A stretch of DNA of 64,000 bases, from NCBI GenBank assembly GCA_946902985.2, contig OX336389.2, positions 1,291,450,792-1,291,514,791 of the forward strand, given 5' to 3'. Positions within the stretch are counted from its first letter, which is position 1; each line of letters opens with the position of its first letter. The position numbers and the translations under genes were made by a program. Of the stretch, positions 53,485 to 64,000 are shown in pieces. Under the pieces are notes generated by a model. It made no database searches, was not told the origin of the DNA, and saw only the letters and a program-made list of their open reading frames with translations. Origin of the DNA: Meconema thalassinum. Its lineage: Eukaryota > Arthropoda > Insecta > Orthoptera > Tettigoniidae.

Positions 53485-54270
53485 TCTCTACTTACGTTAG
53501 TATAAAACTAAGTCCCCGATTCTTGGATGTCACGGGTAATCTCGAGAACTACTGGATGGATTTTGATGCGGTTTTCAACATTCTGTACAGGACATCTCGA
53601 GGAACGTTTCTGTAGAAAATTATTTATTTACGATCAAAGGAAGCCAAGCACTAACGATTTCAATGAAAAAGTCGAGGGAAAAAAACATGGCGTCCGTGCG
53701 CTTTATAAGCTTACGCTGGGCAAACTGTTAAAAATATCAATATACTATGAGTGTAAGAATTGTTCAGCATAAAAGTTCTACAAAAAATCCATGAGAGCAT
53801 ATCTCTATCTTCAATACATCGCCCACTCTAAGTTTTTTACGTTTTCATTTCTTCCAAAAATCTCCATTCAATTACTGAGCCGACAGTTTACGAGCTAGCT
53901 AGGGGCGAGCCTATCACCCCAGTTACAGCGTAGCTAGCGGGCGAGCCTATAACCCCAGATACAGCCAGCAGCAAACGATCGTGTCGTGTTGAATTAAGAC
54001 TTCAGAGAAGAGTGGTTGTGTTTGGAGTTTCCCTGGAAATGCAGCTCGGCTTTTCATCATTTCGCCTGTGAACTTTTCGGTCCGCATAATACACAGTCAA
54101 GATAAGATTGGACCGAAGGGGGATTTGTGTTTCATGCACCTCGCCATTCTTAAATTACGTCTGACAAGAATTCGTTGCACATGCATCTCCATGATAATAT
54201 AAATAATAGTCCAGTCAGTTATATTAACCCATCATGCCGAGACGTAAAACGGATATACAGTAGGTCGTAC
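53485..54270 (+). mobile_element. Non-autonomous Helitron, family R2, copy 3 (3' end lost)
   Basis: Starts A|tctctacttacgttagtat as a Helitron 5' end should. It follows copies 1 and 2 in reverse complement to 'cgtaaaacggatatac', where it breaks off before the hairpin and CTAG. Confidence 0.72.
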
Positions 54271-54619
54271 TATTGATTAATACCACATAGCATGATAAAC
54301 ACTTCCTTTTTGGCTAAATTATATTGAATAATAATTTAAATCTACTCTTCAATGAAATAAAAAAATAGGGAATAAACACTTTCTTCCGTGGCAGGTACAT
54401 TACCGTACAAAAACCAGTGTCCTTAGAATGTTAAGCTTAACTAAGGCGTCTTTCTTTACTAAATAGACTTTCTGAGGTGCATGTTGGAAAAATCTATCAC
54501 TCGCCCACCATATTCGACAGAATCGGCAACATTATTCTGGGCATAGCCGACTTCAAACCACAATAATATCCTCCGTGGTTAATATATCGTTATTATTGGT
54601 AGGTTAATACCGAGTGTCA
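54271..54619. other. No recognised feature
   Basis: A+T-rich unique sequence. Confidence 0.45.
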
Positions 54620-55850
54620 ACACTGCCTGAGGGAAGATGATGAGAAAAAATGAAGTAGGTTTAGGAGTGGGAACGATTTTTGGCATCGAGGAAGAGAATC
54701 CAACACAAATCCGAAAGAAAATAAAGATTTAGAAAGTGTTTTACTGCACAAGGTCTTTGAAGTACCTAAAATGTGCGGGGACTTGTGTAAGGCTAACGGA
54801 GAGTGCAGCGCGAGCTGAGGTCGCCAGTAAGCTATCGCTAAGTGCTCTCTCCCTCCCGAGCCGGTATTTTGGTACAATGGGAGTAGGTAGTGCGCTGGCA
54901 AGGCAATGTATGACAAATGGCAAGATTTGAATACTTTCCCTTCAAAAGGGTGGTATTTTCTGAAGCATTATGAAATGCTAGAAGGATTTGAATTAGCCGT
55001 AATATTTTTATTACTAGACACTGTTGGATTCCCGACTGAACGGCCGAATGCCTCTAGGGTGGGCAGGGATGAAGCAACGATAGTGCTTATTTGCAATATT
55101 TTATTATGATTGGTAAAAATCTTTAAAGAGTACCAATTGTTGCATTTGAAGCAGGCTAAACTTTTATCCAGCAGAGTGCCGACTAAAAGTTTAGAACTGA
55201 GGAAAACCTCAGACCTAACTTAAACAAAACAAAAATTTTGTACAGTAAAACATAAATCGCCGACCTCTCACCGCTGGGTCCGTGGTTCAAATCCCGGTCA
55301 CTCCATGTGAGATCTGTGCTGGACAAAACGGACGCAGACAGGTTTTTCTCCGGGAACTCCGGTTTTCCCTGTCAAAATTTCATTCCAGCAACACTCTCCT
55401 CTATCATTTCATTTCATCTGTCATTCATTTAATCATTGCCCCAGAGGAGTGCGTCAGGCCTCGGCAGCCGGCACAGTTCATATCCTCGCCGCTAGATAGA
55501 GGCTTCATTCATTCCATACCTGACCCGGTCGGAGACTGGAAGCAGGCTGTGGATTTTCATTTCAAAACATAAGTCAGAGAGAAAGTCTCTACACGTAGGA
55601 AGCTGGCAGAGCGAGCTATACTTGCCTTAATGATTTACTGGAATTAGCTGTGACAGCTAAGAGAAACTTTGCAAATGTTGTTATTGGAAGTTTTGTTTTA
55701 AATGCAACACGTGATTTAGATTGTAGTAAACCTATTCTTCAGTGATTGCCCTTTTCTTTGAATAGGAGATAATTTTAGGAGAAGAATTATGGAAGGGAAG
55801 GTAAGGTCCTTCCTAACCATTTTTCTAGCAAGAGAGATAGAAAGAAAATA
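54620..55850 (+). repeat. Diverged relative of the 2.9-kb non-coding element
   Basis: Corresponds to 10460-11290: 'gggaagatgatgagaaaaa', 'aggtttaggagtggga', 'ccgactaaaagtttaga' and 'gagcgagctatacttgcctt' align in order with that element. A SINE (55256-55563) interrupts it. The first half (54740-55110) is more diverged. Open frames here are short and show no motif. Confidence 0.6.
55256..55563 (+). mobile_element. SINE family B, 5'-truncated
   Basis: Starts inside the tRNA-like head ('ccgacctctcaccgctgggt'), keeps the B-box, and runs to 'ggagactggaagcaggctgt'. TSD aaaacataa at 55247-55255 and 55564-55572. Confidence 0.9.
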
Positions 55851-56442
55851 ACAAATAATGTATCCAACAAATAATAGAATTTAGAACAATTAACATTATT
55901 TTTGATCTTTGATCTTAATTTTGGGCGTAAGAACAACTTTTTCTTTGTTTAGTTTTATAAGCTTTAAAGGTCTCAGACCTAGTAAAAGAAAAGTTCAGTT
56001 TCAGGTTTCAAACCTGTTACAAGCACTAAACCCGTACAAAGGTTTTGAAATGTGCATACAATTAAGAAGTTTAAAGCCTATAATGACAATAGTAAAGTAA
56101 TTACAACTTCTACTCAGAGAAATGCCGGGATGATACCTAAATTACGCCCCAAGTACACGGGGCAACATAACCGCCATGTCGCAAAGCACCTAATTGAATC
56201 AACAATTCTCTTTCCGCTTGCGGAATGACGTGGACGAAACTCTGGTAGTTCACTGATGAACCGCCAGAAGGCACTGTATTTCACTTGCACTGCGCTAGTC
56301 TGCGTAATGTTCCCATTAGCAGATTCTGCCTTCCATCCTCTTCGCAGCTCATATGTCATATGCAGGGGTGGGAAAGATGCAAACACGGTTCTAGAGATTG
56401 TCATAGGTGTTACGTTTTTAAGTTGTTGTCACTTCCTTTAGG
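55851..56442. other. No recognised feature
   Basis: Purine-rich left half may still belong to the preceding repeat; the rest is unique. The open frame 56114-56404 (minus) has no domain. Confidence 0.4.
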
Positions 56443-56690
56443 GGCTGAAGTGGTATTCTCTCAGCCTCATGAGGAATAACTGAGAAGAGGTGGGTTCGAT
56501 TCCTACGTCAGCCATCCTAAATATTTTCTTCCAGGGTTCCCCACTTCTACTCCAGGTGAATGCCAACATGGAACCTAAATTAAGTCCACGGCCGCCTCCT
56601 ATCGAAATCCTAGCCTCAATTACAAATACACGCACTCGTGCTGCCACCAGAGTGACACAGGTTATCACACAGATTACACAATGACTAAGG
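56443..56690 (+). mobile_element. SINE family C, 5'-truncated
   Basis: Matches the second half of 52974-53372 from 'ctctcagcctcatgaggaat' through 'gtgggttcgattcctacgtc' and 'ccacttctactccaggtgaa' to 'gtgacacaggttatcacaca'. Confidence 0.78.
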
Positions 56691-56692
56691 GG

Positions 56693-56961
56693 CGACAAGT
56701 TAAGAATAACACAGGTGCAAGCTGACATACGCTCTGCATGAAGATTAGATAGTTCACAGGTTCTTCCCCGTTGAAGTAACACAACAAAAATGCAATAAAC
56801 AGAAAGATCTAGCATACTGATTTAAAAGAAAAGTAAATATTATGTATTTTTATGTGCTAATAAGTGAAAAGCAGGAATTTATGTATTTTTAGAAAAATTA
56901 CTTAAAATATGTATTCACATAAAAACATATTTATTTACAGTACCTAAAAATCCGAGCCCTA
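56693..56961 (-). mobile_element. BED-finger hAT element, terminal fragment
   Basis: On the minus strand it begins TAGGGCTCGGATTTTTAGGT (56961 on) and matches the first ~270 bp of 49034 and 58576. It is cut off before the BED finger where the SINE ends, so the two are probably joined by deletion. Confidence 0.82.
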
Positions 56962-57429
56962 ATGATAACTGTATATTCATGTGTAGCTATTGTGTCCATT
57001 TGACAGGACACAAGGCTCGAACTTACGCTCATGTGGGAAAGTGAAGTGAGTGTACAATAGAATTGAGAAAAGAATCTGTTCAGGGGCAAGCATGAAACAG
57101 TCGCAAAGAAGGGCAGATGGTCAATTGAAAACCACAGGATATAATAAATACTCATAAAAAATGAAATTTAGAGTGTAACCTAAACTGAAAAGCTAATTAA
57201 GATATGCTCAGAAGGAGAGAATTTGTTGACTCAAGTATCAAGTATCAAGTACGCAGTGAGATCACCCTCCACGCAGCAATTTCTGAAATGTTTATGGGCA
57301 CGTTAGTGTCAGAACTAATGGACGAACTATTTCGTTACTTATGATATTGAGACACACAGGGGTAGCACAATTTTATTGTCAACTAAGCGTAAATTTCTGC
57401 CGGGACAAGGGTGAGGTAGGTGCTCGGAA
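56962..57429. other. No recognised feature
   Basis: Unique sequence; 'caagtatcaagtatcaagta' near 57234 is a minor three-copy repeat. Confidence 0.5.
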
Positions 57430-57560
57430 CATTAAATGATGTATTATCCCACCGCTTGCCTGGGGGAGTGTGGAAAAACCCGGAGATAAACCACACTCAG
57501 GATAGTCATTTTCAGCGTTGGGGTTCGAACTAGCTGCAACTCTCCAACATGGTCGTGGTG
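57430..57560 (-). repeat. SINE-like remnant, family S3
   Basis: In reverse it has 'gactatcctgagtgtggttt' and 'ccacactcccccaggcaagc', with a B-box-like 'agttcgaacccc', matching 33310-33380. Confidence 0.6.
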
Positions 57561-57832
57561 CACACCTAAGACGCGGGTTCCATAGCAGAATGTTAACACA
57601 CCGTTAAGTTGAGGGCAAGTTAGCTGCACACACACCCAAGTACACGGGGATACATGATGTCGCATTGTCCCTAAATGAATCAGCAATTCATGCATCATCA
57701 ACAGGATGAGTTGTGGGGGCACCACCATACCTCAGTTTCATACCTGGTATTAAATTTGCCTCGATCAAAACCGGGAATCCAACCAGTGAACTACAATAAT
57801 GAAAATGCCACCACCCACTTGTCTCTTTCGAC

Positions 57833-58015
57833 TGTTCACCTTGTGACTTAGTGGTTAGCATTCTTGGCTATCACTCTGGCGGCCCGGGTTTGGTTATCGA
57901 CTCTGCCAAGGAATTGAATTCTGGTCTGAGGGCTGGAACGGGGTCCACTCAGCCTTATGAGGCAGAACGGAGAATTGCTGGGTTCAATTCCCACCTCAGC
58001 CATCCTACAAGCTAT
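57833..58015 (+). mobile_element. SINE family C, 3'-truncated
   Basis: A-box 'tgacttagtggttagca', decayed B-box, then 'ggctggaacggggtccactc' and 'gctgggttcaattcccacct'. Ends where the full copy continues with its body. Confidence 0.78.
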
Positions 58016-58567
58016 CAGAGAGGTGTTGTAACATCAGCAACAACACCAGAATTGTATTGATTGAAATGTTAATTAATTTTGTCAACTGTGATACGGAAGA
58101 TCTTTTACGAACTGACATCCTACGACTCGGAGTGGCATGGATTTTTATCCCCTTCAAAATTCCGACACCCTCGACCGTGAGTCGTCCTTGCAGATTCAAT
58201 GAGGAAGCTGTTACGAGGCGGTCTGTACGAAGAGGAGGAGAGGACAAGAACTGCAATCTCCACGAAGTAACAATAATGCACCTAAAACAACACTAATTCA
58301 ATAATTTCGTGTTAAATCCAACTCTTAAGGATTGAAGCTCAGTGGCTATTACACCGGTTTAAACGATCAATAACCAATACCTGCTCTTTGTTATTTGTAA
58401 TGCAGCTCGATTGGTCGATATTTCTCTGACAGAATCTCGCTGTTACGTCAGTTCACCTGCATTTGCTCAAGTTCAGTTGGGATTATTGACACCAATTTCG
58501 GCTGTTGTTAATAACAGAAATCGATTGCCTAATCTGTTATATGAAACGATAATAAAGGTATGAAATA
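58016..58567. other. No recognised feature
   Basis: The frame 58057-58296 and its reverse shadow show no domain. Confidence 0.45.
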
Positions 58568-58575
58568 TTTATGAC

Positions 58576-59417
58576 TAGGGCTCGGATTTTAGGTACATAC
58601 ATATTTTTTATGTAAATACATATTTTAAGTATTCTTTTCTATAAATACATAAATTCCTGCTTTCCACTTATCAGCACATTTACATTTCTTAAGTTCAATA
58701 TGAAAGATCTTTCAGTTTATTGCATTTTTGTTTTGTGTTACTTCAACGGTGGGAACCTGTGAGCTATCTAATCTTCATGCAGAGCATATGTCAGCTTGCA
58801 ACTGTGTTATTCTTAACTTGTCGCCCCGTGCCACTCACTGTGGAAGCCGGGGACTTCCTTGTCCATAGCCATATTGCACCACTCCACGTGCTAGACCTCC
58901 CCCTCCCCCAGCTATCTGGAACCAGTGTCACTCACATGAAGTTCATTTCTGGCACTGTGAAGTGTAAGGCCGTTCTACGATGCCTAAAGTAAAGGCAACT
59001 ACAAGTTATCATCTGTTGCAGAATTCAAAGATAATTTTACTTCTGATGGGGGCGTTCTGTTCTGCCAACCATGTGGGAAAGCAATCAAGGCTGAACAGCG
59101 ATCTCAAGTTACACAACACCTCAAGGGCAAGAAACATATCGCCGCAGTTTTGCGCCTTCAGGATAAGTGTTTCGCGATAATCATTGTCATTTGTGATGGA
59201 CAACCTTAAGATGTATCTCGTTGTGTATTGTAATGCTTCACAGTCAGTTATACATAGAATAAATTGCATTCGTGAGTACTGCATATTGTTTATATTCACA
59301 TTAATAAACTAAATTATATTTAAATATTTTTACTTTTTTGTCACATATTTCAGGTATTTCTAATACATAAAAAATAAATATTTTTCCGATGTTTAGCACC
59401 TAAAAATCCGAGGCCTA
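58576..59417 (+). mobile_element. Non-autonomous hAT element with BED-finger remnant, copy 2
   Basis: The 8-bp TSD tttatgac is at 58568-58575 and 59418-59425. Ends are TAGGGCTCGGATTTTAGGTA and TAGGCCTCGGATTTTTAGGT. 842 bp long. The BED finger region is at 58980-59160 (GGVLFCQPCGKAIKAEQRSQ and VTQHLKGKKHIAA). The start codon region is out of frame with it by one base, just as in copy 1. Confidence 0.93.
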
Positions 59418-59499
59418 TTTATGACCCACATGAAGATTGATATTCCACGTTATTGTTCCAGGTCACGTCACACCAGTATACAGTGTTAAATATTATACT

Positions 59500-59795
59500 G
59501 CACCCTGACATGGAATAGCGCGCCTGCCTCTCACTCGGAGGCCCCGGGTTCGATTCTTGGTTCCGTCAGGGATTTTTAGGAACTGACGTGAGGGCTGGAA
59601 CGGGGTGCACTCAGCCTCGTGAGGACAATTGAGTAGCTGTCAGTGAGGCAGCGCCCCGGTCACGAAAACCAAGATTAACGGCCTAGGGGACCCGATGCGC
59701 TGACAACGCGTCACCGCAATATCTGCAGGCCAAATGGCTGAGCAGTGGTCGCTTGGTAAGCCTGGGCCCTTCATAGGCTGTAGTGCCAGGGGTTA
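59500..59795 (+). mobile_element. SINE family C variant
   Basis: B-box 'gggttcgattcttgg', then 'gggctggaacggggtgcact' and 'cagcctcgtgaggac', shared with family C. Beyond this the body differs ('gcgccccggtcacgaaaacc' to 'gcaggccaaatggctgagca'), so it is a subfamily or a chimera. Confidence 0.7.
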
Positions 59796-59947
59796 TTTAT
59801 ACCCTGACATGGGAGTCACGTCTCCATGACCTCATTGGAACAGCGAGGCAACTGGCGCGATCATTCGACATTGTACCTGGGCTTAGGCCTATAGTCCCTG
59901 CATTCGGATGTTAAACGGCAACTCAATTATTGTCTTTGACCTTCCCC

Positions 59948-60447
59948 ATTTCTTTCTTTCTTTCTTTCTTTCTTTATTTATTTATTTATTTATTTATTTA
60001 TTTCTTGATTTCGTTCTTTATTTTTTATTTCTTTGTTTCTTTGTTTCTTTGTTTATTTATTTCTTTGTTTCTTTATTACTTTATTTCTCTGTTTCTTTAT
60101 TTCTTTATTTCTTTATTTCTTTATTTCCTTATTTCTTTATTTCTTTGTTTCTTTGTTTCTTTGTTTATTTATTTCTTTGTTTCTTTGTTTATTTATATCT
60201 TTGTTTCTTTATTACTTTATTTCTTTATTTCTTTATTTCTTTATTTCTTTATTTATTTATTTGTTTCTTTATTTCTTTGTTTCTTTGTTTCTTTGTTTAT
60301 TTATTTCTTTGTTTCTTTGTTTCTTTGTTTATTTATTTATTTATTTATTTATTTGTTTCTTTCTTTCTTTATTTATTTGTTTGTTTATTTCTTTATTTCT
60401 TTATTTATTTATTTCTTTATTTCATTGTTTATTTGTTTATTTATTTT
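59948..60447. repeat. Long tetranucleotide array (TTTC/TTTA/TTTG)n
   Basis: About 500 bp of four-base units with runs such as 'tttctttgtttctttgttta' repeated several times at a scale of ~60 bp. Open frames of 138-211 codons across it are low-complexity artefacts, not membrane proteins. Confidence 0.95.
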
Positions 60448-60603
60448 AATGCTGCGTGGCCTTCTCTTGAACTGATCCAAGATGATTACCACACATTTCA
60501 TGACTTAAACGTAAGGAGTAAACTTAACTCTATGAATAATTAACTAATTAATCAATTAGTTAACGGATTACTTAATAAAAAGTAGTTCACTATAACTACA
60601 GAT

Positions 60604-61769
60604 CTACTGTCGACCAAAGTATTATGTGTACTCGAGTTTGAAGGTTGTTTGTGAAGTAACCAATAGACCTACATAAAATCCAATACCATCAACATTTTCG
60701 TCGTTCTATTTTACGTTAGTTCATGTAGGTTTGGATTTTTTAATTTATATTTTAATATTTTTTATCGCAGTTGGAACACAAAAAGGGCACGTTTTTAAGC
60801 GTGTTTCAACCATGCGTCATATTTAAGAATTATTATCTCAATAACCCGTCATCAGATCGAATCCAAATTTTAACACAATATACATTGGAATGTTGTATAA
60901 CTGGTTTATTAATTTCAAAATTGTGTGTGTCCAAGAAACAAAGTTGTTATCATTTTTGTAAGGTAACTCTCGGCTCGGGGTGATTGGAAAATGTAGTTCT
61001 TGGTTGCGATGTAATCGTTATACATCAAAAGGTTAAGCTGTATGACTGTGAAATACGTAAATTAATTCACTTTTTTATTTCGGTTTGTATTTGTACGAGG
61101 AAATAACACATGGTTCAACAGCTAGCCACTCCAGCAAAAGCTGTACAGCGTTGCTGAGATGGAGCCCATCACCGCCGAGCGAGACGCGCCATGGTGCGTG
61201 TGGGCACCTTTTCGGCAACGCTGTACAGCTGTTCCCGGCGCGGCTTGCTGGTGAACCATGTGTTATTTCCTCGTGCAATTACAAACCGATATAAAATAAG
61301 TGAATTAATTTACGTATTTCACAGTCATACAGCATAACGTTTTGATGTAAAACGATTACATCGCAACCAAGAACTACATTTTCCAACCACCCCGAGCCGA
61401 GACAAAGTTACCTTACAAAAATGACAACAACTTTGTTTCTTGGGCACACACAATTTTGAAATTAATAAACCAGTTATACAACATTCCAATGTATATTGTG
61501 TTAAAATTTGGATTCGATCTGATGACGGGTTATTGAGATAATAATTCTTAAATATGACGCATGGTTGAAACACGCTTAAAAACGTGCACTTTTTGTGTTA
61601 CAACTGCGATAAAAAATATTAAAATATGAATTAAAAAATCCAAACCTACATGAACTAACGCAAATAGAACGACAAAAATGATGATGTTATTGGATTTTAT
61701 GTAGGTCTATTGGTTGCTTCACAAACAACCTTCAAACTCGAGTGCACATAATACTTTGGTCGACAGTAG
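60604..61769. mobile_element. Large near-perfect palindrome, ~1.17 kb
   Basis: Outer words 'ctactgtcgaccaaagtatt' and 'atactttggtcgacagtag' mirror each other. Pairing continues inward past 'ggaacacaaaaagggcacg', 'gcgtcatatttaagaatt', 'ccaagaaacaaagttg' and 'gaggaaataacacatggttc' to 'gctgtacagcgttgc' at 61140. The centre (61160-61205) is GC-rich. The few mismatches suggest youth or gene conversion between arms. No TSD or one-sided extension was found, so I cannot tell whether it is another Penelope-type foldback. Open frames on both strands simply mirror each other. Confidence 0.85.
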
Positions 61770-62049
61770 TCTATAATTTGTCACAATGGAATCAATAAAC
61801 GACTGACAGTATTTTTAAAAGTATGAAATTATTTCGACAATGACATATAAAAGAGTAAATTCTTCAATCTACAACTAGAATATGGCAAACTGCGTACCTT
61901 ATCATGAAAGAGAGCTCTTTAGATTTATCTCAAGCCCAGCAGTTGCACCACCTCGGATACGGACTGTGGCAACCACCACACTCTGGGTTGACAGAACTGT
62001 ACCCCTAACCCATGTTAGACAGTCATGGAATAGTAATAGGAGCGTAGGA

Positions 62050-62685
62050 CAGTGCCAGATTAAGGTAAAATGAGGCCCATGTCCCTCAGATTTTGGGGAC
62101 CCCTTTATTTTTTTCAAATATATTATTTCTAGCACCTGTACATTATATAAAGTATATACAAGATTTTTTTTTCTCAAGATGAATAATACACTTTTTATTA
62201 AGTCATATATACATACGTACATTTCAATTGAATTGAAACGATCATCGTTATTTGAAAACATTTCGGATGATTTGATGAACAATTTAACAAATCTTCTACA
62301 ATGTCATCAAAATCAATTTCCCGCAGAACATCAGACTCGATATACATTAAACTTAGCATGTCTAATCGTTCCTGTGTCATGATATTTCTTTGCGCACTTT
62401 TGATCCGTTTCAATTTTGAAAACCAGCGCTCCGCAGAACAATTCATTATCATGAGGGTCAGGAAAATGCGAAAATCAATTTCAACGTTCGAAAAAACATA
62501 CTCAAGCTTGTCTCGAATAAGAATTTCGTAAAGTTCAGAATGAGTGAACTCAGGACATTGTAATTTAATATAATGCTGAAACTGTCTCAGTTCTGGATAA
62601 TTTTGTTTCTAAATCTTGGGGGCCCCAGATAATTGGGGGGCCCTAGGCCTTGGCCTAGTCTGGCCTAATGGGTAATCCAGCACTG
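62050..62685 (-). mobile_element. hAT element, deleted, 636 bp
   Basis: TSD gcgtagga at 62042-62049, matched by (g)cgtagga at 62685-62692. Inverted ends CAGTGCCAGATTAAGG and CAGTGCTGGATTACCC. Subterminal runs 'ggggaccccttt' and 'gggggccccagataattggg' flank a transposase C-terminal piece. Confidence 0.88.
62198..62612 (-). pseudogene. hAT transposase C-terminal dimerization domain
   Basis: The minus frame is open for ~138 codons from near the element end: QNYPELRQFQHYIKLQCPEF, then LTLMIMNCSAERWFSKLKRI, KSAQRNIMTQERLDMLSLMY and FDDIVEDL. 'SAERxFSxLKxIKxxxRxxMxxERLxxLxLL' is the signature of the hAT C-terminal dimerization region (ZMYM1-like transposases of insects). It appears free of stops, so deletion of the N-terminal part is fairly recent. 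There is no start codon at its head and no catalytic core. Confidence 0.88.
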
Positions 62686-62986
62686 CGTAGGAATAGGCCA
62701 CACGTTAACCCTCTATTTGTGAGGTGGTATTACTGTGACGTAGGTCTACATTGTGAGGTGAGGTCTGAGTGACCGGCGATTAATCTTGCTTGTTTATAGG
62801 CACACACATATTTACTTGAAATTTGTCGTGTTGGTACTTCAACTACTCAAACACACGATAGAAATACAAACATTTCTTAAAATCAAAGTATAGGTCTTTC
62901 GTGCTCAGTTTACGTTTGTAATGCGAAAAAATGAAAGTTTTCTCTGATCATAAGATTCAATTAATTTTAAAAATAAAACTTAACAA

Positions 62987-63829
62987 TAGTACATTATGCA
63001 ACGAGCCCATAATGGCAATAATTAAGACACGAGTATGTTTATAATTTCCATACGAGTGTCTTAATTACCATTATAGCCGAGTTGCATACGACTGTTTATG
63101 TTCAACGATAAATATAACTTTATTATATGTTTTAACATAAAAATTCATAAATATCTGTGGGATTCATTAACTTCAGTTAGTGAACAGAGTGCGCTGGGTG
63201 GTTTGCTGTCTGAACAGAGCGCATGCGTGGGTCAAAGAATTTCGAAAGCAGAGACCATTTACTTTGCTTTGCAATTCTATAGTTCACAGCCTGCATGATG
63301 TCTAGTGCCGATCAGAACTAGCATTCACTAATATTGTCACCGAAGTCGTTTGAAAGCAATGCGATGTGTAGAAATTGGAGTTGGGAATATTAAGGTACAG
63401 TGCTATTTCTTGTCTCATATTCGCCAGTTTATTTACGCGAACATATGGGACGGTGCACTTTCCATGTCGGTAATTTATGTAGAAGGATGCTGTGTTGCTA
63501 ACTTCTGGACGTAGATTCATAAATTTCTTGCATATGTCATAGTATTTTCTTGTTACCGTAAAGGTTCGTGCTGATTTTGTCTTTGTGTTTGGGCTTGTAA
63601 CTACAATGGTTGATCTGATATCCAATTTGAACTTTCAAATCATGTAATTCATGTCCGACATGATGGATTTTGAGCGCATGCGCGAAGCTATCCTTACCTA
63701 ATTGGACAATGAATGAGCTCTGATTGGCTGGATACACCGTTTCATAATTAAGAATAGTACTATAATGACCCTCATTACGATACAGTTTTCAGACATATAC
63801 TATTTACATTTCGACATCATCGAACATAA
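62987..63829 (+). mobile_element. Hairpin MITE, copy 2 (843 bp)
   Basis: Same ends as 45674-46365. It keeps the ~200-bp centre (63480-63660) that copy 1 lacks, but has lost the loop 'aacgagcgtaagcgag' of the subterminal hairpin. Short frames in it (63098-63298; 63302-63625 minus) are not recognised. Confidence 0.75.
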
Positions 63830-64000
63830 TAGTACATTATGCAATGAGCCTATAATGGCTATAATTAAGACACGAATATGTTTATAAAACGAGCGTATGT
63901 GAGTTTTATAATTTCCATACGAGTATCTTAATTACCATTATAGGCGAGTTGCATATGACTGTTTATGTTCGACGATAATTATTATAACTATTTTCTGTTC
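63830..64000 (+). mobile_element. Hairpin MITE, copy 3, runs off the window
   Basis: Restarts 'atagtacattatgcaatgag' directly after the last base of copy 2, in the same orientation, so the family can form head-to-tail tandems. Here the hairpin loop is present. Confidence 0.78.

Noticed and set aside
53527..53772. 81-codon frame at a Helitron copy
   Set aside because: No Rep or helicase motif; the other two Helitron copies do not preserve it.
59908..60543. Three overlapping frames up to 211 codons, apparently hydrophobic membrane proteins
   Set aside because: Low-complexity translation of a (TTTC/TTTA/TTTG)n array.
61480..61570. Hammerhead core in the 60604-61769 palindrome (CTGATGA then GAAAC)
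   Set aside because: The boxes occur but no helix II pairs between them and no GTC follows in place, so it is likely chance.
61075..61573. Matching frames on both strands
   Set aside because: Mirror images produced by the palindrome; no domain.

Overview
The window looks like a gene-poor, transposon-packed stretch of a large arthropod genome, most likely an insect. I base this on the A+T-rich composition, the mix of mobile elements (Penelope-like elements with ribozyme-bearing terminal repeats, hAT, Tc1, Helitrons, several tRNA-derived SINE families, decayed LINE 3' ends) and the absence of prokaryotic features. The SINEs and the 'ggggcctaacat...atcggcccc' repeat tail recall polyneopteran insects, but I cannot name the species. 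No complete host gene is visible. The only host-gene candidate is a possible first coding exon with a consensus splice donor at 7142-7198. Repeat identities and borders were judged by eye.

Layout. 0-2.5 kb: a ~58-copy array of a 32-bp unit plus a tail shared with a second array at 38-39.2 kb. 3-4 kb: a SINE and a 67-bp foldback Penelope insertion. 5-6.4 kb: a repeat family (R1) with internal ~430-bp repeats, seen again at 41-42.4 and 45.5-48.8 kb. 7-9.3 kb: the candidate exon, a hAT MITE, and a Penelope element holding a Helitron. 9.6-13.6 kb: a 54-bp tandem array split by a 2.9-kb non-coding insertion. 14.3-15.3 kb: a LINE 3' end interrupted by a hAT MITE and a SINE. 16.4-17.8 kb: two opposed Penelope fragments. 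19.7-21.2 kb: a broken transposase gene with a SINE in it. 21.3-22.6 kb: a palindromic Penelope insertion. 25.4-26.6 kb: Penelope termini. 27.1-27.8 kb: a palindrome. 28.2-30.75 kb: two Helitrons joined head to tail, the first split by a Penelope element that still encodes a GIY-YIG endonuclease domain. 30.8-34.5 kb: a GC-rich foldback, local duplications, LINE and SINE pieces. 35.4-35.85 and 59.9-60.45 kb: long tetranucleotide arrays. 36.4-37 kb: a mariner-like transposase remnant. 43-49 kb: LINE tails, then an R1 copy carrying three later insertions. 49-59.4 kb: two related BED-finger hAT elements, MITEs, and nested SINEs. 60.6-61.8 kb: a palindrome. 62-62.7 kb: a hAT element with its dimerization domain. 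63-64 kb: a hairpin repeat in tandem.

The parts do not form a pathway. What the window offers is a readable insertion history: many elements keep target-site duplications (TSDs), so the order of nesting can be deduced. The most notable biology is a Penelope-like family with four intact-looking 41-nt hammerhead ribozyme motifs in its terminal repeats. The same family appears with its end repeats inverted, in one case reduced to a 67-bp insertion that still has a 14-bp target duplication.
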